Shown here piece after piece: positions 18,259-27,375 of a stretch of 64,000 bases of DNA (positions within the stretch are counted from its first letter, which is position 1; every line of letters starts with the position of its first letter). Position numbers and translations under genes: made by a program. The stretch spans positions 186,001 to 250,000 of the forward strand of contig NZ_JADWMY010000008.1 of assembly GCF_015767275.1 (NCBI RefSeq), written 5' to 3'. The stretch comes from Herbaspirillum sp. AP02. GTDB lineage: Bacteria; Pseudomonadota; Gammaproteobacteria; Burkholderiales; Burkholderiaceae_D. Under the pieces are notes generated by a model, which saw only the letters and a list, made by a program, of their open reading frames with translations, was not told where the DNA came from and ran no database searches.

Positions 18259-18299
18259 AAAAATGCTGCCCGGTCGATATCCGACCGGGCAGCATTTTT
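18259..18299. terminator. Strong bidirectional terminator
   Basis: A perfect 18-bp stem (left arm 18259-18276, right arm 18282-18299) with the 5-base loop ATATC has five A residues at its 5' end and five T residues at its 3' end. It can terminate transcription from the DedA gene on the plus strand and from the oxidoreductase gene on the minus strand. Confidence 0.92.
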
Positions 18300-18319
18300 C
18301 TTTCTATCCACAGGAAATT

Positions 18320-19438
18320 TCAGTCGGCGCTGCGCCCGTACTGCACATCCGGTCGCAGCGGTGTCTTGCTGGAGGCGGCGCGCACGTATTGCGGCGGCCA
18401 GGCGATGTCTTCACGCAATTGCTGTGCTGCGTGCATGGGCCAGTAGGGGTCGCGCAGCAGTTCGCGCGCCAGCAGCACCAGGTCGGCCTGGCCGGTGCGC
18501 AGCACGTGTTCGGCCTGGATGGCGTCGGTGATCATGCCCACGGTACCGGTGGCGATACCGGCCTCTGCCTTGACGCGGGCGGCAAAGCCGGTCTGGTAGC
18601 CGGGGCCGACCGGGATCGGTGCCGATGGCAGGTTGCCGCCACTGGACACGTCCACCAGGTCCACGCCCAGTTCGCGCAGGCGGGCCGCCAGGGCCACGGT
18701 GTCGTCCGGCGTCCAGCCGCCTTCGGCCCAGTCGGTGGCCGACAGGCGTACCAGCAGCGGCAGCTCGTCCGGCCAGACGGCACGGGTGGCGCGTACGGTT
18801 TCCAGCAGGAAGCGGATGCGGTTCTCGAAGGAGCCGCCATAGTGATCGCTGCGACGATTGCTCAGCGGGGACAGGAACTGGTGGCCCAGGTAGCCATGGG
18901 CGCCGTGCAGTTCGATCAGCTTGAAGCCGGCCGCATGGGCGCGTCGGGCTGCATCGGCGAAGGCCTGCACCAGGGCGGCAATGTCCTCGATGCCGAGTGC
19001 CTGCGGTTCGGTGTAGCTGGTGTCGAAGGCCAGCGCGGACGGTGCCCGCGGCAGCCAGCCGCCCTCGGCCACGGCAACACTGCCGGCCGGGCCGTCCCAG
19101 GGTCGCAGGGAGCTGGCCTTGCGGCCGGCGTGCGCCAGTTGCACGCCCGGCACCGCGCCTTGTTGTTCGATGAAGCGGGTGATGCGGCGCAGGGGGGCGA
19201 TGTGCTCGTCCTTCCAGATACCGAGGTCGGCCGCGGTGATGCGGCCTTCAGCGACCACCGCCGTGGCTTCCATGATCACCAAGCCGGCGCCACCCACGGC
19301 GCGGCTGCCCAGGTGCACCAGGTGCCAGTCGTTGACGAAGCCATCCTCGGCCGAATACTGGCACATCGGCGAGACCGCGATGCGGTTGGGTAGGGTGATG
19401 CCGCGCAGGCTCAGCGGCGAAAACAATTGGCTACTCAT
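18320..19438 (-). CDS. NADH:flavin oxidoreductase of the old yellow enzyme (YqjM/XenA) family
   Basis: This 372-residue FMN-binding TIM barrel belongs to the thermophilic-like YqjM/XenA branch of old yellow enzymes, which reduce activated C=C bonds and nitro compounds with NAD(P)H. Motifs include NRIAVSPMCQYS (with the regulatory Cys), ELHGAHGYLGHQFLSP and SNRRSDHYGGSFENRIRF. An AGGAG site lies six bases before the start. It is on the same strand as the upstream ABC exporter gene, 79 bases away, and ends at the shared terminator. The natural substrate is not known. Confidence 0.92.
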   Translation of the reverse strand: MSSQLFSPLSLRGITLPNRIAVSPMCQYSAEDGFVNDWHLVHLGSRAVGGAGLVIMEATAVVAEGRITAADLGIWKDEHIAPLRRITRFIEQQGAVPGVQLAHAGRKASSLRPWDGPAGSVAVAEGGWLPRAPSALAFDTSYTEPQALGIEDIAALVQAFADAARRAHAAGFKLIELHGAHGYLGHQFLSPLSNRRSDHYGGSFENRIRFLLETVRATRAVWPDELPLLVRLSATDWAEGGWTPDDTVALAARLRELGVDLVDVSSGGNLPSAPIPVGPGYQTGFAARVKAEAGIATGTVGMITDAIQAEHVLRTGQADLVLLARELLRDPYWPMHAAQQLREDIAWPPQYVRAASSKTPLRPDVQYGRSAD

Positions 19439-19517
19439 GCGGAACTCCTGTCATGTCGATGGCGAACGAAATGCGCAGTCTAGGGGATTTCAGGATTTCG
19501 CGTCGGCCACCGCCTGG

Positions 19518-21407
19518 CTATTGCCCCGTCTCGAACTGCAGCGCCGCCAGGCTGGCGTAGAGACCGTCGCGGGCCACCAGTTCGGCATGGGTGCCGGTTT
19601 CGACGATACGGCCGTGCTCCAGCACGATGATGCGGTCGGCGCGCTGCACCGTGGCCAGGCGGTGCGCGATGACCAGGGTGGTGCGCCCCACCATGGCGGC
19701 TTCCAGCGCGCTTTGCACCAGACGTTCGGATTCGGCGTCGAGGGCGCTGGTGGCCTCGTCCAGCAACAGCAGCGGCGGGTTCTTCAACAGTGCGCGTGCG
19801 ATGGCGATGCGCTGGCGCTGGCCACCGGACAGGCGCACGCCGCGTTCCCCCAGGAAGCACTGATAGCCCTGCGGCAGGCGTTCGATGAATTCGTGGGCGG
19901 CGGCCATCTGGGCGGCGGCGATCACTTCGGCATCGCTGGCGCCGGGCCGGCCGAAGCGGATGTTTTCCATGGCATTGGCCGAGAAGATCACGGTGTCCTG
20001 CGGCACGATGCCGATGGCGTTGCGCAGATCCTGCAGGGTCAGGTAGCGGATGTCCACGCCATCGAGGCGGATGCTGCCGTGCTGGGGATCGTAGAAGCGC
20101 AACAGTAGCTGGAACAGCGTGGTCTTGCCCGCGCCGGAAGGGCCGACCACGGCGACCGTTTCACCTGGCCGCACATCGAGCGAAAACCCCGTGAGCGAGG
20201 CATGCTCCGGGCGCGAAGGATAGTGGAAGTCGAGCTCGGCGATCTGCAGGGCTGCGCCGTTGGCGGTGCGCGGTGGCAGTTTTTCCGGCAGCAGCACCGA
20301 CTGCACCGGTGAGTGTGCAGCCAGCAGGTCGAGCAGGCGCTCGGTGGCGCCGGCGGCGCGCTGGGTGTCGCCCATCACTTCCGAGAGTGCGCCCAGGGAG
20401 CCCGCCACCAGCGAGGCATAGAGGATGAACTGGCCGAGTTCGCCGCCGCTCATGCTGCCACGCATGACCGCATGCGCGCCCAGCCACAGCACGAAGACGA
20501 TGGCGCCGAACACCAGCAGGATGGCCACCACCGTCAGCAGCGAGCGGGCGCGGATACGCTCCATGGCGGTTTCGAAGGCGCGCTCCACCGACTGTCCGAA
20601 GCGGCGCGCTTCGATTTCCTCATGGGTGAAGGCCTGTACCGTGGGCATGGCATTGAGGATTTCGCCGGCCATGGCCGAGGCGTCGGCCACGCGATCCTGG
20701 GAGGCGCGGGAAAGCTTGCGCACGCGGCGGCCGTAGAACACGATGGGCAGGACCACGGCGGCCAGCATGACGATGATGATCGAGGTCAGCCGGGCGCTGG
20801 TGATGAAGAGCATGCTCATGCCACCCAGGAACAGCAGGATGTTGCGCAGGGCCATCGAGATGCTGGTGCCGACCAGGGTCTGGATCAGGGTGGTGTCGGT
20901 GGTCAGGCGCGAGAGCACTTCACCGGTCTTGGTGGTCTCGAAGAACTCCGGGCTTTGCGTGACCACGTGGGCATAGACGGCGCTGCGCAGGTCGGCCGTA
21001 ACGCGTTCACCCAGCCACGACACCATGTAGAAGCGCAGGGCGGTGGCCACGCCCAGCACGCAGGCCACGCCGAACAGGGCCAGGAAATAGAGATTGATGT
21101 GAGCGGCGCTGCCGGCCGCACCTGAGCCGGCCGCACCTGGGCCGGCCGCTCCGAAACCCAGATCGATCATCTGCTTGAAGGCGTAGGGCACCGCCAGGGT
21201 CGCCGCAGCGGCCACCAGCAAGGCCAGGCCGGCCAGCAGGAACTGCTTCTTGTAGGGAGCGAGAAAAGGCAGCAGGCCGCGCAGCGCCGCCAGCGCCGAC
21301 TTGCGCGCCGTGGCGCTGGCATTGCTGGTGTCGGGGTCGGTGTCAGCGGACTGGGGCGGGTGTGCGGAATGGGTGAGCGAAGGCGGCGGCGTGGAAGACA
21401 TGGACAT
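19518..21407 (-). CDS. Half-size ABC exporter (MsbA/BmrA type)
   Basis: The 629-residue protein fuses a six-helix transmembrane domain (about residues 45-345) to an ATPase. The ATPase has Walker A GPSGAGKTT (422-430), signature LSGGQ (526-530) and Walker B LLLLDE (546-551). It should act as a homodimer exporting lipids, drugs or similar hydrophobic compounds. The first periplasmic loop carries a low-complexity Gly/Ala/Ser/Pro run at residues 87-102, encoded by a 15-bp tandem repeat. The N-terminal 40 residues are polar and low-complexity, and the start at 21407 has no good ribosome binding site. It is not clearly MsbA: no lipid A gene is adjacent. Confidence 0.9.
   Translation of the reverse strand: MSMSSTPPPSLTHSAHPPQSADTDPDTSNASATARKSALAALRGLLPFLAPYKKQFLLAGLALLVAAAATLAVPYAFKQMIDLGFGAAGPGAAGSGAAGSAAHINLYFLALFGVACVLGVATALRFYMVSWLGERVTADLRSAVYAHVVTQSPEFFETTKTGEVLSRLTTDTTLIQTLVGTSISMALRNILLFLGGMSMLFITSARLTSIIIVMLAAVVLPIVFYGRRVRKLSRASQDRVADASAMAGEILNAMPTVQAFTHEEIEARRFGQSVERAFETAMERIRARSLLTVVAILLVFGAIVFVLWLGAHAVMRGSMSGGELGQFILYASLVAGSLGALSEVMGDTQRAAGATERLLDLLAAHSPVQSVLLPEKLPPRTANGAALQIAELDFHYPSRPEHASLTGFSLDVRPGETVAVVGPSGAGKTTLFQLLLRFYDPQHGSIRLDGVDIRYLTLQDLRNAIGIVPQDTVIFSANAMENIRFGRPGASDAEVIAAAQMAAAHEFIERLPQGYQCFLGERGVRLSGGQRQRIAIARALLKNPPLLLLDEATSALDAESERLVQSALEAAMVGRTTLVIAHRLATVQRADRIIVLEHGRIVETGTHAELVARDGLYASLAALQFETGQ
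21111..21155. repeat. 15-bp tandem repeat within the ABC exporter gene
   Basis: Three consecutive units, GCCGGCCGCACCTGA, GCCGGCCGCACCTGG and GCCGGCCGCTCCGAA, encode the Gly/Ala/Ser/Pro-rich stretch in the first extracellular loop of the exporter. The repeat keeps the frame, so unit number could vary without disrupting the gene. Confidence 0.8.
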
Positions 21408-21742
21408 GGATCAGGGGTTAGGGGCCAGCACGCTGGAAGGATAACGGTTGGGACCGTCGGCAACGATCCTGTTGCCATCGGGCTACGTCGGTGGGCGGGG
21501 CGAAAATCTCATTGCCGCGTTGAACCACCGCGCTGCGCCCTAGTCGGAACAGGCATCAGTATAAACAGTCCCGGGACAGCCCCGAGGATAGCCCCGGCAG
21601 CCCCGGACGACCTGATAAAGTGTATCGCAAAGTTGTCCGTCAGCCATTGCCTGACCGCCCCGGCCTGTTACAGTAACCAAGCCGGTAGCGCCCATCCGCA
21701 GAGAAGCAGCATCCACCCACCGTCATTGGCAAGGAGATACGC
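21408..21742. other. Divergent intergenic region with palindrome upstream of egtD
   Basis: This 335-bp gap lies between the divergent ABC exporter and egtD genes. It holds an AGCCCCG motif repeated three times around 21577-21608 and the palindrome GTTAC-A-GTAAC (21667-21677), flanked by CCGGC (21660-21664) and GCCGG (21681-21685). The palindrome lies about 65 bases upstream of the egtD start and could be an operator. No gene was found. Confidence 0.5.
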
Positions 21743-22762
21743 TTGGCCCAACCCGCACTGATCCCCACCTGCTGGGATAGCTCCGATTCTGATATTCGTG
21801 CCGACCACCGGCAGCCCCGTGCTGAAGCCAGTACCGGGCACTGTAGCGAGCCCGGCGCCGAACTGGTGGCCGGGCTCAGCGCCCGCGAAGCGTATATCTC
21901 GCCCAAGTATTTCTACGATGCCTTGGGCAGCAAGCTGTTCGAAGCCATCTGCGATCTCCCCGAGTATTATCCGACCCGTACCGAGGCGGCCATCTATGCC
22001 ACCCATCAGGACGCCATGGCGGCGGCAGTCGGTACCGGCTGCACCCTGATCGATCTGGGCGCCGGCAACTGCGCCAAGGCGGCGTCGCTGTTCGGGGCGC
22101 TGCAGCCGCGGCAGTATGTGCCGGTGGATATTTCGACCGACTTCCTGCACCAGTCGGTGCAGGGTTTGCAGCGCCGTTTCCCGGATATTCCGATGCAGCC
22201 GCTGGCGATGGATTTTTCCTCGACGCTGACGCTGCCGCCGGAAGTGGATGCGCAACGACGGCTGTTCTTCTACCCTGGTTCGTCGCTGGGCAATTTCGAT
22301 CCGCAGCAGGCGCTGGCCTTCCTGCGTCGCGTACGGGCGGCGCTGCCGAGCGGGGATGGAGGCCTCCTGATCGGGCTGGATCTGGTCAAGGACACGCATG
22401 TGCTGGAGGCCGCCTATGACGATGCTCTGGGCGTGACGGCGGCATTCAACCTGAACGTGCTCAAGCATGTCAACGAGCTCATCGGTGCCGATTTCAACGC
22501 ACGCGACTGGCGCCATGTGGCCTTCTACAATGGCCGTTGCCAGCGCATCGAAATGCACCTGGAGGCCAGGCGCGACCTCATCGTGCGCTGGCCCGGTGCG
22601 CGCCGCACCTTCCATCAGGGCGAGCGCATCCATACCGAATACAGCCACAAGTTCAGCAAGCAGGACATCCTGGGCCTGCTGGAGCAGGCCGGTTTCGGTG
22701 GCTGCCGGATGTGGTTCGACGCACGCCGCTGGTTTGCGGTGTGTTACGCACAGGCGCGTTGA
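21743..22762 (+). CDS. egtD: L-histidine N-alpha-methyltransferase EgtD
   Basis: EgtD trimethylates histidine with three S-adenosylmethionine molecules to give hercynine, the first step of ergothioneine synthesis. The 339-residue product fits the family. Key stretches are YISPKYFYDALGSKLFEAIC, the SAM motif IDLGAGNCAKAA, VPVDISTDFLHQS, FFYPGSSLGNF and the C-terminal TEYSHKFSKQDI. The start is TTG at 21743, supported by AAGGAG at 21731-21736 six bases upstream; residues 1-40 are poorly conserved, so a later start is possible. egtB follows after 55 bases, which gives the two-gene operon. Confidence 0.95.
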   Translation: MAQPALIPTCWDSSDSDIRADHRQPRAEASTGHCSEPGAELVAGLSAREAYISPKYFYDALGSKLFEAICDLPEYYPTRTEAAIYATHQDAMAAAVGTGCTLIDLGAGNCAKAASLFGALQPRQYVPVDISTDFLHQSVQGLQRRFPDIPMQPLAMDFSSTLTLPPEVDAQRRLFFYPGSSLGNFDPQQALAFLRRVRAALPSGDGGLLIGLDLVKDTHVLEAAYDDALGVTAAFNLNVLKHVNELIGADFNARDWRHVAFYNGRCQRIEMHLEARRDLIVRWPGARRTFHQGERIHTEYSHKFSKQDILGLLEQAGFGGCRMWFDARRWFAVCYAQAR

Positions 22763-22817
22763 ACGGCGCGTCGAGTTTATGCCCTCGATTTCAAGCTCAT
22801 TTTTTGCAGGAGAGTGG

Positions 22818-24176
22818 ATGCCGACAGTGCTCATCACCCCGGACCAGACCATGCGCCAGGTCGCGCCGGAATCCGAGGCGCCCGCCACGGCGGCCACCAT
22901 CGATGCCGTGATCGACGCGGCGGTCCAGCAACTCAATCATCGTCCCCGCGAAAAGCTGGGCGATCGTTACCGGCGCGTGCGGCGGCAGTCCCAGCTGATC
23001 GCCGCACCCTTGTCGGCCGAGGATTGCTGCGTGCAGGCCATGCCCGATGCCAGCCCGATCAAGTGGCATCTGGCGCATACCACCTGGTTCTTCGAGACTT
23101 TCCTGCTGGAGCGCTTCCAGAGCGGGTTTGCGCCTTTCCATCCGCAGTTCCGCATGCTCTTCAATTCCTACTATGAAGGCGTGGGGGAAAAATTCCCGCG
23201 TCCGCAGCGTGGGTTGCTGACCCGTCCGGCGCTGGAGGATGTGATGGCCTATCGGGCCCACGTGGACGAACGCATGCTGTTGCTGATCGACGCGCTGGAG
23301 GCCGGTGGCAGCGACACTGAGGCCTGTATGCAGCAGGCGCAGCTGGAAGATTTCCTGACCCTGCTGGAACTGGGCATGCAGCATGAGCAGCAACACCAGG
23401 AGCTGATGCTGACCGACATCAAGGTCCTGCTGTCGATGAATCCGCTACAGCCGGCCTACCAGCCGCTGCCGGCCAGCATGCAGTTGAGCGACCCGGTGGC
23501 GCTGGAATTGCAATGGCATCGGATCGATGCCGGCGTGGTGGAGATCGGTCATGTCGGCAGCGGCTTCTGCTTCGATAACGAGACGCCGCGTCATCGCCAG
23601 TTCGTCGAGACCTACCAGTGCGCTTCGCGTTTGGTCGACAACGCCGAGTACCTGGCCTTTGTCGAGGCAGGCGGCTATGAGGACGCGAGCTTGTGGTTGT
23701 CCGAGGGATGGGAGTGGAAGAAGCAGCAGGGCCTGAGTCATCCGCTCTATTGGCGTCCCGCCGGAGACGGGCGATGGCGTGAGTTCACCGAGTATGGGCT
23801 GCAACCGCTGCAACCGCATCGTGCGGCCGTGCACCTGTCGTACTACGAAGCCGACGCCTATGCCCGCTGGGCCGGCGCGCGACTGCTCACGGAAGCCGAG
23901 TGGGAGCACGCGGCGGCCTGCCTGCAGGGCCAGGGGCGCGAGTTCTTCGGTGTGGCCTGGCAGTGGACCAGCAGCAGCTATGCCCCCTATCCCGGCTTTG
24001 CGGCGGCACCCGGCGCGGTAGGCGAGTACAACGGCAAGTTCATGGTCAACCAGTACGTGTTGCGCGGGTCGTCATCGGCCACGCCGCTCAATCATGCGCG
24101 GCTGACCTACCGCAATTTCTTCCCCGCCACGGCACGCTGGCAGGTCAGCGGCATCAGGCTGGCGCGCCAGGCCTGA
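22818..24176 (+). CDS. egtB: Hercynine oxygenase (sulfoxide synthase) EgtB
   Basis: EgtB is a non-heme iron enzyme that joins hercynine to a thiol (gamma-glutamylcysteine or cysteine) with O2, forming the C-S bond of ergothioneine. The 452-residue protein has an N-terminal DinB-like domain with HLAHTTWFFE (His at about 84) and HEQQHQE (His at 189 and 193), giving the three iron ligands. A C-terminal formylglycine-generating-enzyme-like domain ends with NFFPATARWQVSGIRLAR. ATG 22818 has GGAGAG seven bases ahead. No egtA, egtC or egtE gene lies nearby, so either the enzyme uses cysteine directly or those steps are encoded elsewhere. Confidence 0.95.
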   Translation: MPTVLITPDQTMRQVAPESEAPATAATIDAVIDAAVQQLNHRPREKLGDRYRRVRRQSQLIAAPLSAEDCCVQAMPDASPIKWHLAHTTWFFETFLLERFQSGFAPFHPQFRMLFNSYYEGVGEKFPRPQRGLLTRPALEDVMAYRAHVDERMLLLIDALEAGGSDTEACMQQAQLEDFLTLLELGMQHEQQHQELMLTDIKVLLSMNPLQPAYQPLPASMQLSDPVALELQWHRIDAGVVEIGHVGSGFCFDNETPRHRQFVETYQCASRLVDNAEYLAFVEAGGYEDASLWLSEGWEWKKQQGLSHPLYWRPAGDGRWREFTEYGLQPLQPHRAAVHLSYYEADAYARWAGARLLTEAEWEHAAACLQGQGREFFGVAWQWTSSSYAPYPGFAAAPGAVGEYNGKFMVNQYVLRGSSSATPLNHARLTYRNFFPATARWQVSGIRLARQA

Positions 24177-24193
24177 GGCCGCTGGAGACGCGC

Positions 24194-25942
24194 TTAGAAG
24201 GTCTCCCACTCGTCCGATTTTTCTTCCTTGCGGCTGGCGGGCAAGGCCGGTCGGGTGGCTGAGGCGGCAGGTGCTGCTGCTGTGGCAGGGCGGGCCGGCA
24301 GGGCCTTGGCGGGGCTTGCAGCGGGTGCCACGGCCATCGGCGGCGTCTTGCGCATCGCAGTTGCCTGGACACTGCGCATTTCCGGCGCTGCGCCCTTCTC
24401 ATCAAGACGGAACACGCTGACCAGGTCCAGCAGACGCTGGGCCTGATCCTGCAGCGCCTGCGAGGCGGCGGCCGCCTCTTCCACCAGGGCGGCATTCTGC
24501 TGGGTGGTGTTGTCCATCTGCATGATGGCCTGGTTGACCTGTTCGATGCCGTCGCTCTGTTCGCGTGTGGCGGCCGAGATTTCCCCGACGATGTGGCTGA
24601 CCTGCTCGATGCTGTGGACCACCTCATCCATGGTGCTGCCAGCCTGCGCTACCAGTTCGGTCCCCGACGTGACCTGGCTGACCGAATCGTTGATCAGTTC
24701 CTTGATTTCCTTGGCGGCGGTGGCCGAGCGCTGGGCCAGTCCGCGCACTTCGGAGGCCACCACGGCGAAGCCACGGCCCTGCTCGCCGGCACGGGCCGCT
24801 TCCACGGCGGCATTGAGCGCCAGGATGTTGGTCTGGAAGGCGATGCCGTCGATGACGGAGATGATGTCGACGATCTTGCGCGAGGAATCGTTGATGGCGC
24901 CCATGGTCTGCACCACCTGCTTGACGGCCTGGCCGCCCTGGTTGGCCACTTGCGTGGCGTTGCTGGCGAGGTCGCTGGATTTGCGGGTGTGATCGGCGTT
25001 CTGCTTGACGCTGGAGGTCAGTTGTTCCAGCGAAGAGGCGGTTTCTTCCAGGGCGCTGGCCTGCTCCTCGGTGCGCGATGAGAGGTCCAGGTTGCCGGTG
25101 GCGATCTGGGTCGAGGCGGTGACCATGGAGTCGGTGCCGCGTCGCACTTCGAGCACGATGGCCTTGAGTTTCTGGTTCATCGCCGCCAGCGCTTGTAGCA
25201 GGCGGCCGGTTTCGTCGGTGGAGTGCGCGGCGATGACGGCGGTCAGGTCGCCGGCGGCGACGGTCTCGGCCACTTCGACGGCACGGTTGAGCGGTCGGGT
25301 GATGCTGCGCGAAATGGTCCAGGCGATGGAAGCGGCGAACAGCGCCGACACCAGGCCGGAGACCAGCATGATCAACCGTGTGGTGTTGTAGGCGGATTCG
25401 GCATCGATGACTGACTGGTCCATCATCTTCTGCTGGGTATCGGCCAGGTTGTCCAGTTCGCCGAAGTAGGCCTTCTGCAATGCGCCGACCTTGGTGATGA
25501 GCAGTTCGATGGCGGCGTCACGCTGGCCCTTGGCGTTCAGCGCTTCGACTTCCCTGCGCTGGGCTGCATATTCGTCACGCGCCTTCATGACATTGGCAAG
25601 CTGTGCGCGGGCCGCGGGGTTGATCAGCACCCCGTCGAGTTCCTTCAGGTGTGCCGTGACCTGCAACGAGAGATCGTTCACGACCTTCTGTTCCCGCGCT
25701 GCCTGCTCCGGACTGCTGGTCAGCAACTGGTTGCGCACGGCGATGGCGACGTCGTCGATCTTGCCGGAGATGGTGTTGATGAGGGCGATCTTCTTGTAGC
25801 GGTCGTTGACCACCAGATCGAGTGCCTTGTTGATGTCTCCCAGCCGTATCAGACCCAGGGTGACGATGGCGGCGATCACCAGGATCAGGATTGAAAAGGC
25901 GAAGGCCAAGCGTGTGGTAATGCTGAGGTTGCTGAAGCGCAT
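24194..25942 (-). CDS. Methyl-accepting chemotaxis protein with CheR-tethering pentapeptide
   Basis: The 582-residue receptor has an N-terminal membrane helix (about 9-30), a helical periplasmic domain of the four-helix-bundle (4HB_MCP) type, a second membrane helix (about 190-210), a HAMP domain and a long cytoplasmic signalling region. The hairpin tip is VDIISVIDGIAFQTNILALN with AAVEAARAGEQGRGFAVVA. The C-terminus is EWETF after an Ala/Pro-rich linker, a good match to the NWETF-type pentapeptide that binds CheR and CheB. This makes it a high-abundance-type receptor. The ligand is unknown. The gene converges on egtB with 17 bases between stops. Confidence 0.93.
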   Translation of the reverse strand: MRFSNLSITTRLAFAFSILILVIAAIVTLGLIRLGDINKALDLVVNDRYKKIALINTISGKIDDVAIAVRNQLLTSSPEQAAREQKVVNDLSLQVTAHLKELDGVLINPAARAQLANVMKARDEYAAQRREVEALNAKGQRDAAIELLITKVGALQKAYFGELDNLADTQQKMMDQSVIDAESAYNTTRLIMLVSGLVSALFAASIAWTISRSITRPLNRAVEVAETVAAGDLTAVIAAHSTDETGRLLQALAAMNQKLKAIVLEVRRGTDSMVTASTQIATGNLDLSSRTEEQASALEETASSLEQLTSSVKQNADHTRKSSDLASNATQVANQGGQAVKQVVQTMGAINDSSRKIVDIISVIDGIAFQTNILALNAAVEAARAGEQGRGFAVVASEVRGLAQRSATAAKEIKELINDSVSQVTSGTELVAQAGSTMDEVVHSIEQVSHIVGEISAATREQSDGIEQVNQAIMQMDNTTQQNAALVEEAAAASQALQDQAQRLLDLVSVFRLDEKGAAPEMRSVQATAMRKTPPMAVAPAASPAKALPARPATAAAPAASATRPALPASRKEEKSDEWETF

Positions 25943-26027
25943 TATTTTCCCCCCGAAAAATGTGATTGCGACTTGTTTGCTAATGCAAAAGAACTGGTGT
26001 GACGACTAGTGGAAGATAATAAGCCAG

Positions 26028-26059
26028 TTACGTGAAACGAGAACCTTCCCATCACGTAA
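26028..26059. promoter_or_regulatory. Inverted repeat upstream of the chemoreceptor gene
   Basis: TTACGTGA (26028-26035) and its exact complement TCACGTAA (26052-26059) are separated by 16 bases, 85-117 bases upstream of the chemoreceptor start. The two half-sites are centred 24 bases apart. They could be a paired activator or repressor site. I did not find a sigma-28 (flagellar) promoter match between them and the gene. Confidence 0.4.
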
Positions 26060-26166
26060 ATTCATGAGGGAATATCTGTCCTCGCGGCAACATTGGCTCG
26101 CTGGTCAGTCATGCTGCAAGTCCGTGCGGGGGGACGCGGTCTTGCAGCGGGTCGGTGCTGCTGACC

Positions 26167-27375
26167 TCAGGCAACGCGGGGCTGACTCAGGACAGCCGCG
26201 TAGCGTAGCACGAACAGCAGGAAGGCCAGCGTCCAGCAGAGGGCGGACAGGCTCAGCAGCCAGTTGCTGGAGAAGAACGTTGCCGCAATGCGACAGCCGG
26301 CCGCTGCACTGATGCTGGCATAGATGGCGACTGTGCTGCGGTCGGCGCGCAGGGCGCGACCGGTGTGACCCAGCGACACCCGCGTCATCACCCCCAGCAC
26401 CATGCTGCCCATGGCACCGGCGGTGAGCGCATGGATGGCGCCGATTTCCAGCATCGGCAGGCCGAGCAGGCTCAGACCCAGCAGGGATACACCAGCGATC
26501 AGCCAGAGATAGCCCAGATGCAGCACGGCCAGCAAGGGTTCGGCCAGGGTGGCGTCGCCGCGCCAGCGAGCGAGGCGTGCCAGGTTCAGCGTCGCCGCCA
26601 CCAGCAGCAGTCCACCGACGGCGCTAGCTCGCGGCAGGCAGGCCCAGGCCAGCAGGGTTGCATGCAGGCTGGCGGTGGCGGCAATGTCGAGCCAGCGATC
26701 GCTGTTCACTTGTACCGGGCTGCGACGTGCCGTCAGCCAGTTGCGCGTAAAGGCGGGAATGATACGCGCGCCGATCACCGACATCAGGATGCAGACCGCC
26801 ACCAGTGCCAGGCGCCAGTCCAGGCCTGGGGGCAGGTCCACGCCGCCGGCACGCAGGTACATCAGCAGATCGGCCACGGCCAGTAGCGCCACCGGCATCG
26901 GCATGGGCAGGTTGCGACGGTTACGGGCGGCGATGATGTCGCGCCAGGCCACGGTGCACAGGGCCAGCGGAAACAGCAGTTCGGCCAGTGCTGCCAGCCA
27001 CAGTGGCAGCAGCGCGGAAACGGTCCCCACCACCCGGCCCAGCAACCACAGGCCTGCCAGTATCGCGAGCACGCCGCCACGTAACGGAGCGCGGCCGGTC
27101 CAGTTGGGGATGGCAGTGAGCAGGAAGCCGGCAATGGCGGCCATGATCCAGCCGAACAGCATCTCGTGGATGTGCCAGTTCAGGGCGTCGAAATGGGTGG
27201 GCAGGACCAGATGACCGTGCAGGATGCCGATCCACAGCACCATGCACAGCGCCGCCCACAGGCTGCCGGCCAGGAAGAAGGGCCGGAATCCCAGTGAGAA
27301 CAGCGCGGGCGGCGTGTCTGCGGGACCAGGCTTGGACGATGTGGAGGTCGATGAGCGGACGCTGATCTGGATCAT
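26167..27375 (-). CDS. nnrS: NnrS family protein
   Basis: NnrS is a polytopic heme- and copper-containing membrane protein linked to tolerance of nitric oxide and nitrosative stress in denitrifiers and pathogens. This 402-residue protein has about twelve membrane segments. It shows the family motifs LGFRPFFLAG at the N-terminus, NWHIHEMLFGW, and RIIPAFTRNWL. ATG 27375 (MIQISV) is chosen; a TTG at 27387 would add four residues. No nitrite or nitric oxide reductase or NO-sensing regulator is adjacent, so it appears as a stand-alone gene here. Confidence 0.93.
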   Translation of the reverse strand: MIQISVRSSTSTSSKPGPADTPPALFSLGFRPFFLAGSLWAALCMVLWIGILHGHLVLPTHFDALNWHIHEMLFGWIMAAIAGFLLTAIPNWTGRAPLRGGVLAILAGLWLLGRVVGTVSALLPLWLAALAELLFPLALCTVAWRDIIAARNRRNLPMPMPVALLAVADLLMYLRAGGVDLPPGLDWRLALVAVCILMSVIGARIIPAFTRNWLTARRSPVQVNSDRWLDIAATASLHATLLAWACLPRASAVGGLLLVAATLNLARLARWRGDATLAEPLLAVLHLGYLWLIAGVSLLGLSLLGLPMLEIGAIHALTAGAMGSMVLGVMTRVSLGHTGRALRADRSTVAIYASISAAAGCRIAATFFSSNWLLSLSALCWTLAFLLFVLRYAAVLSQPRVA

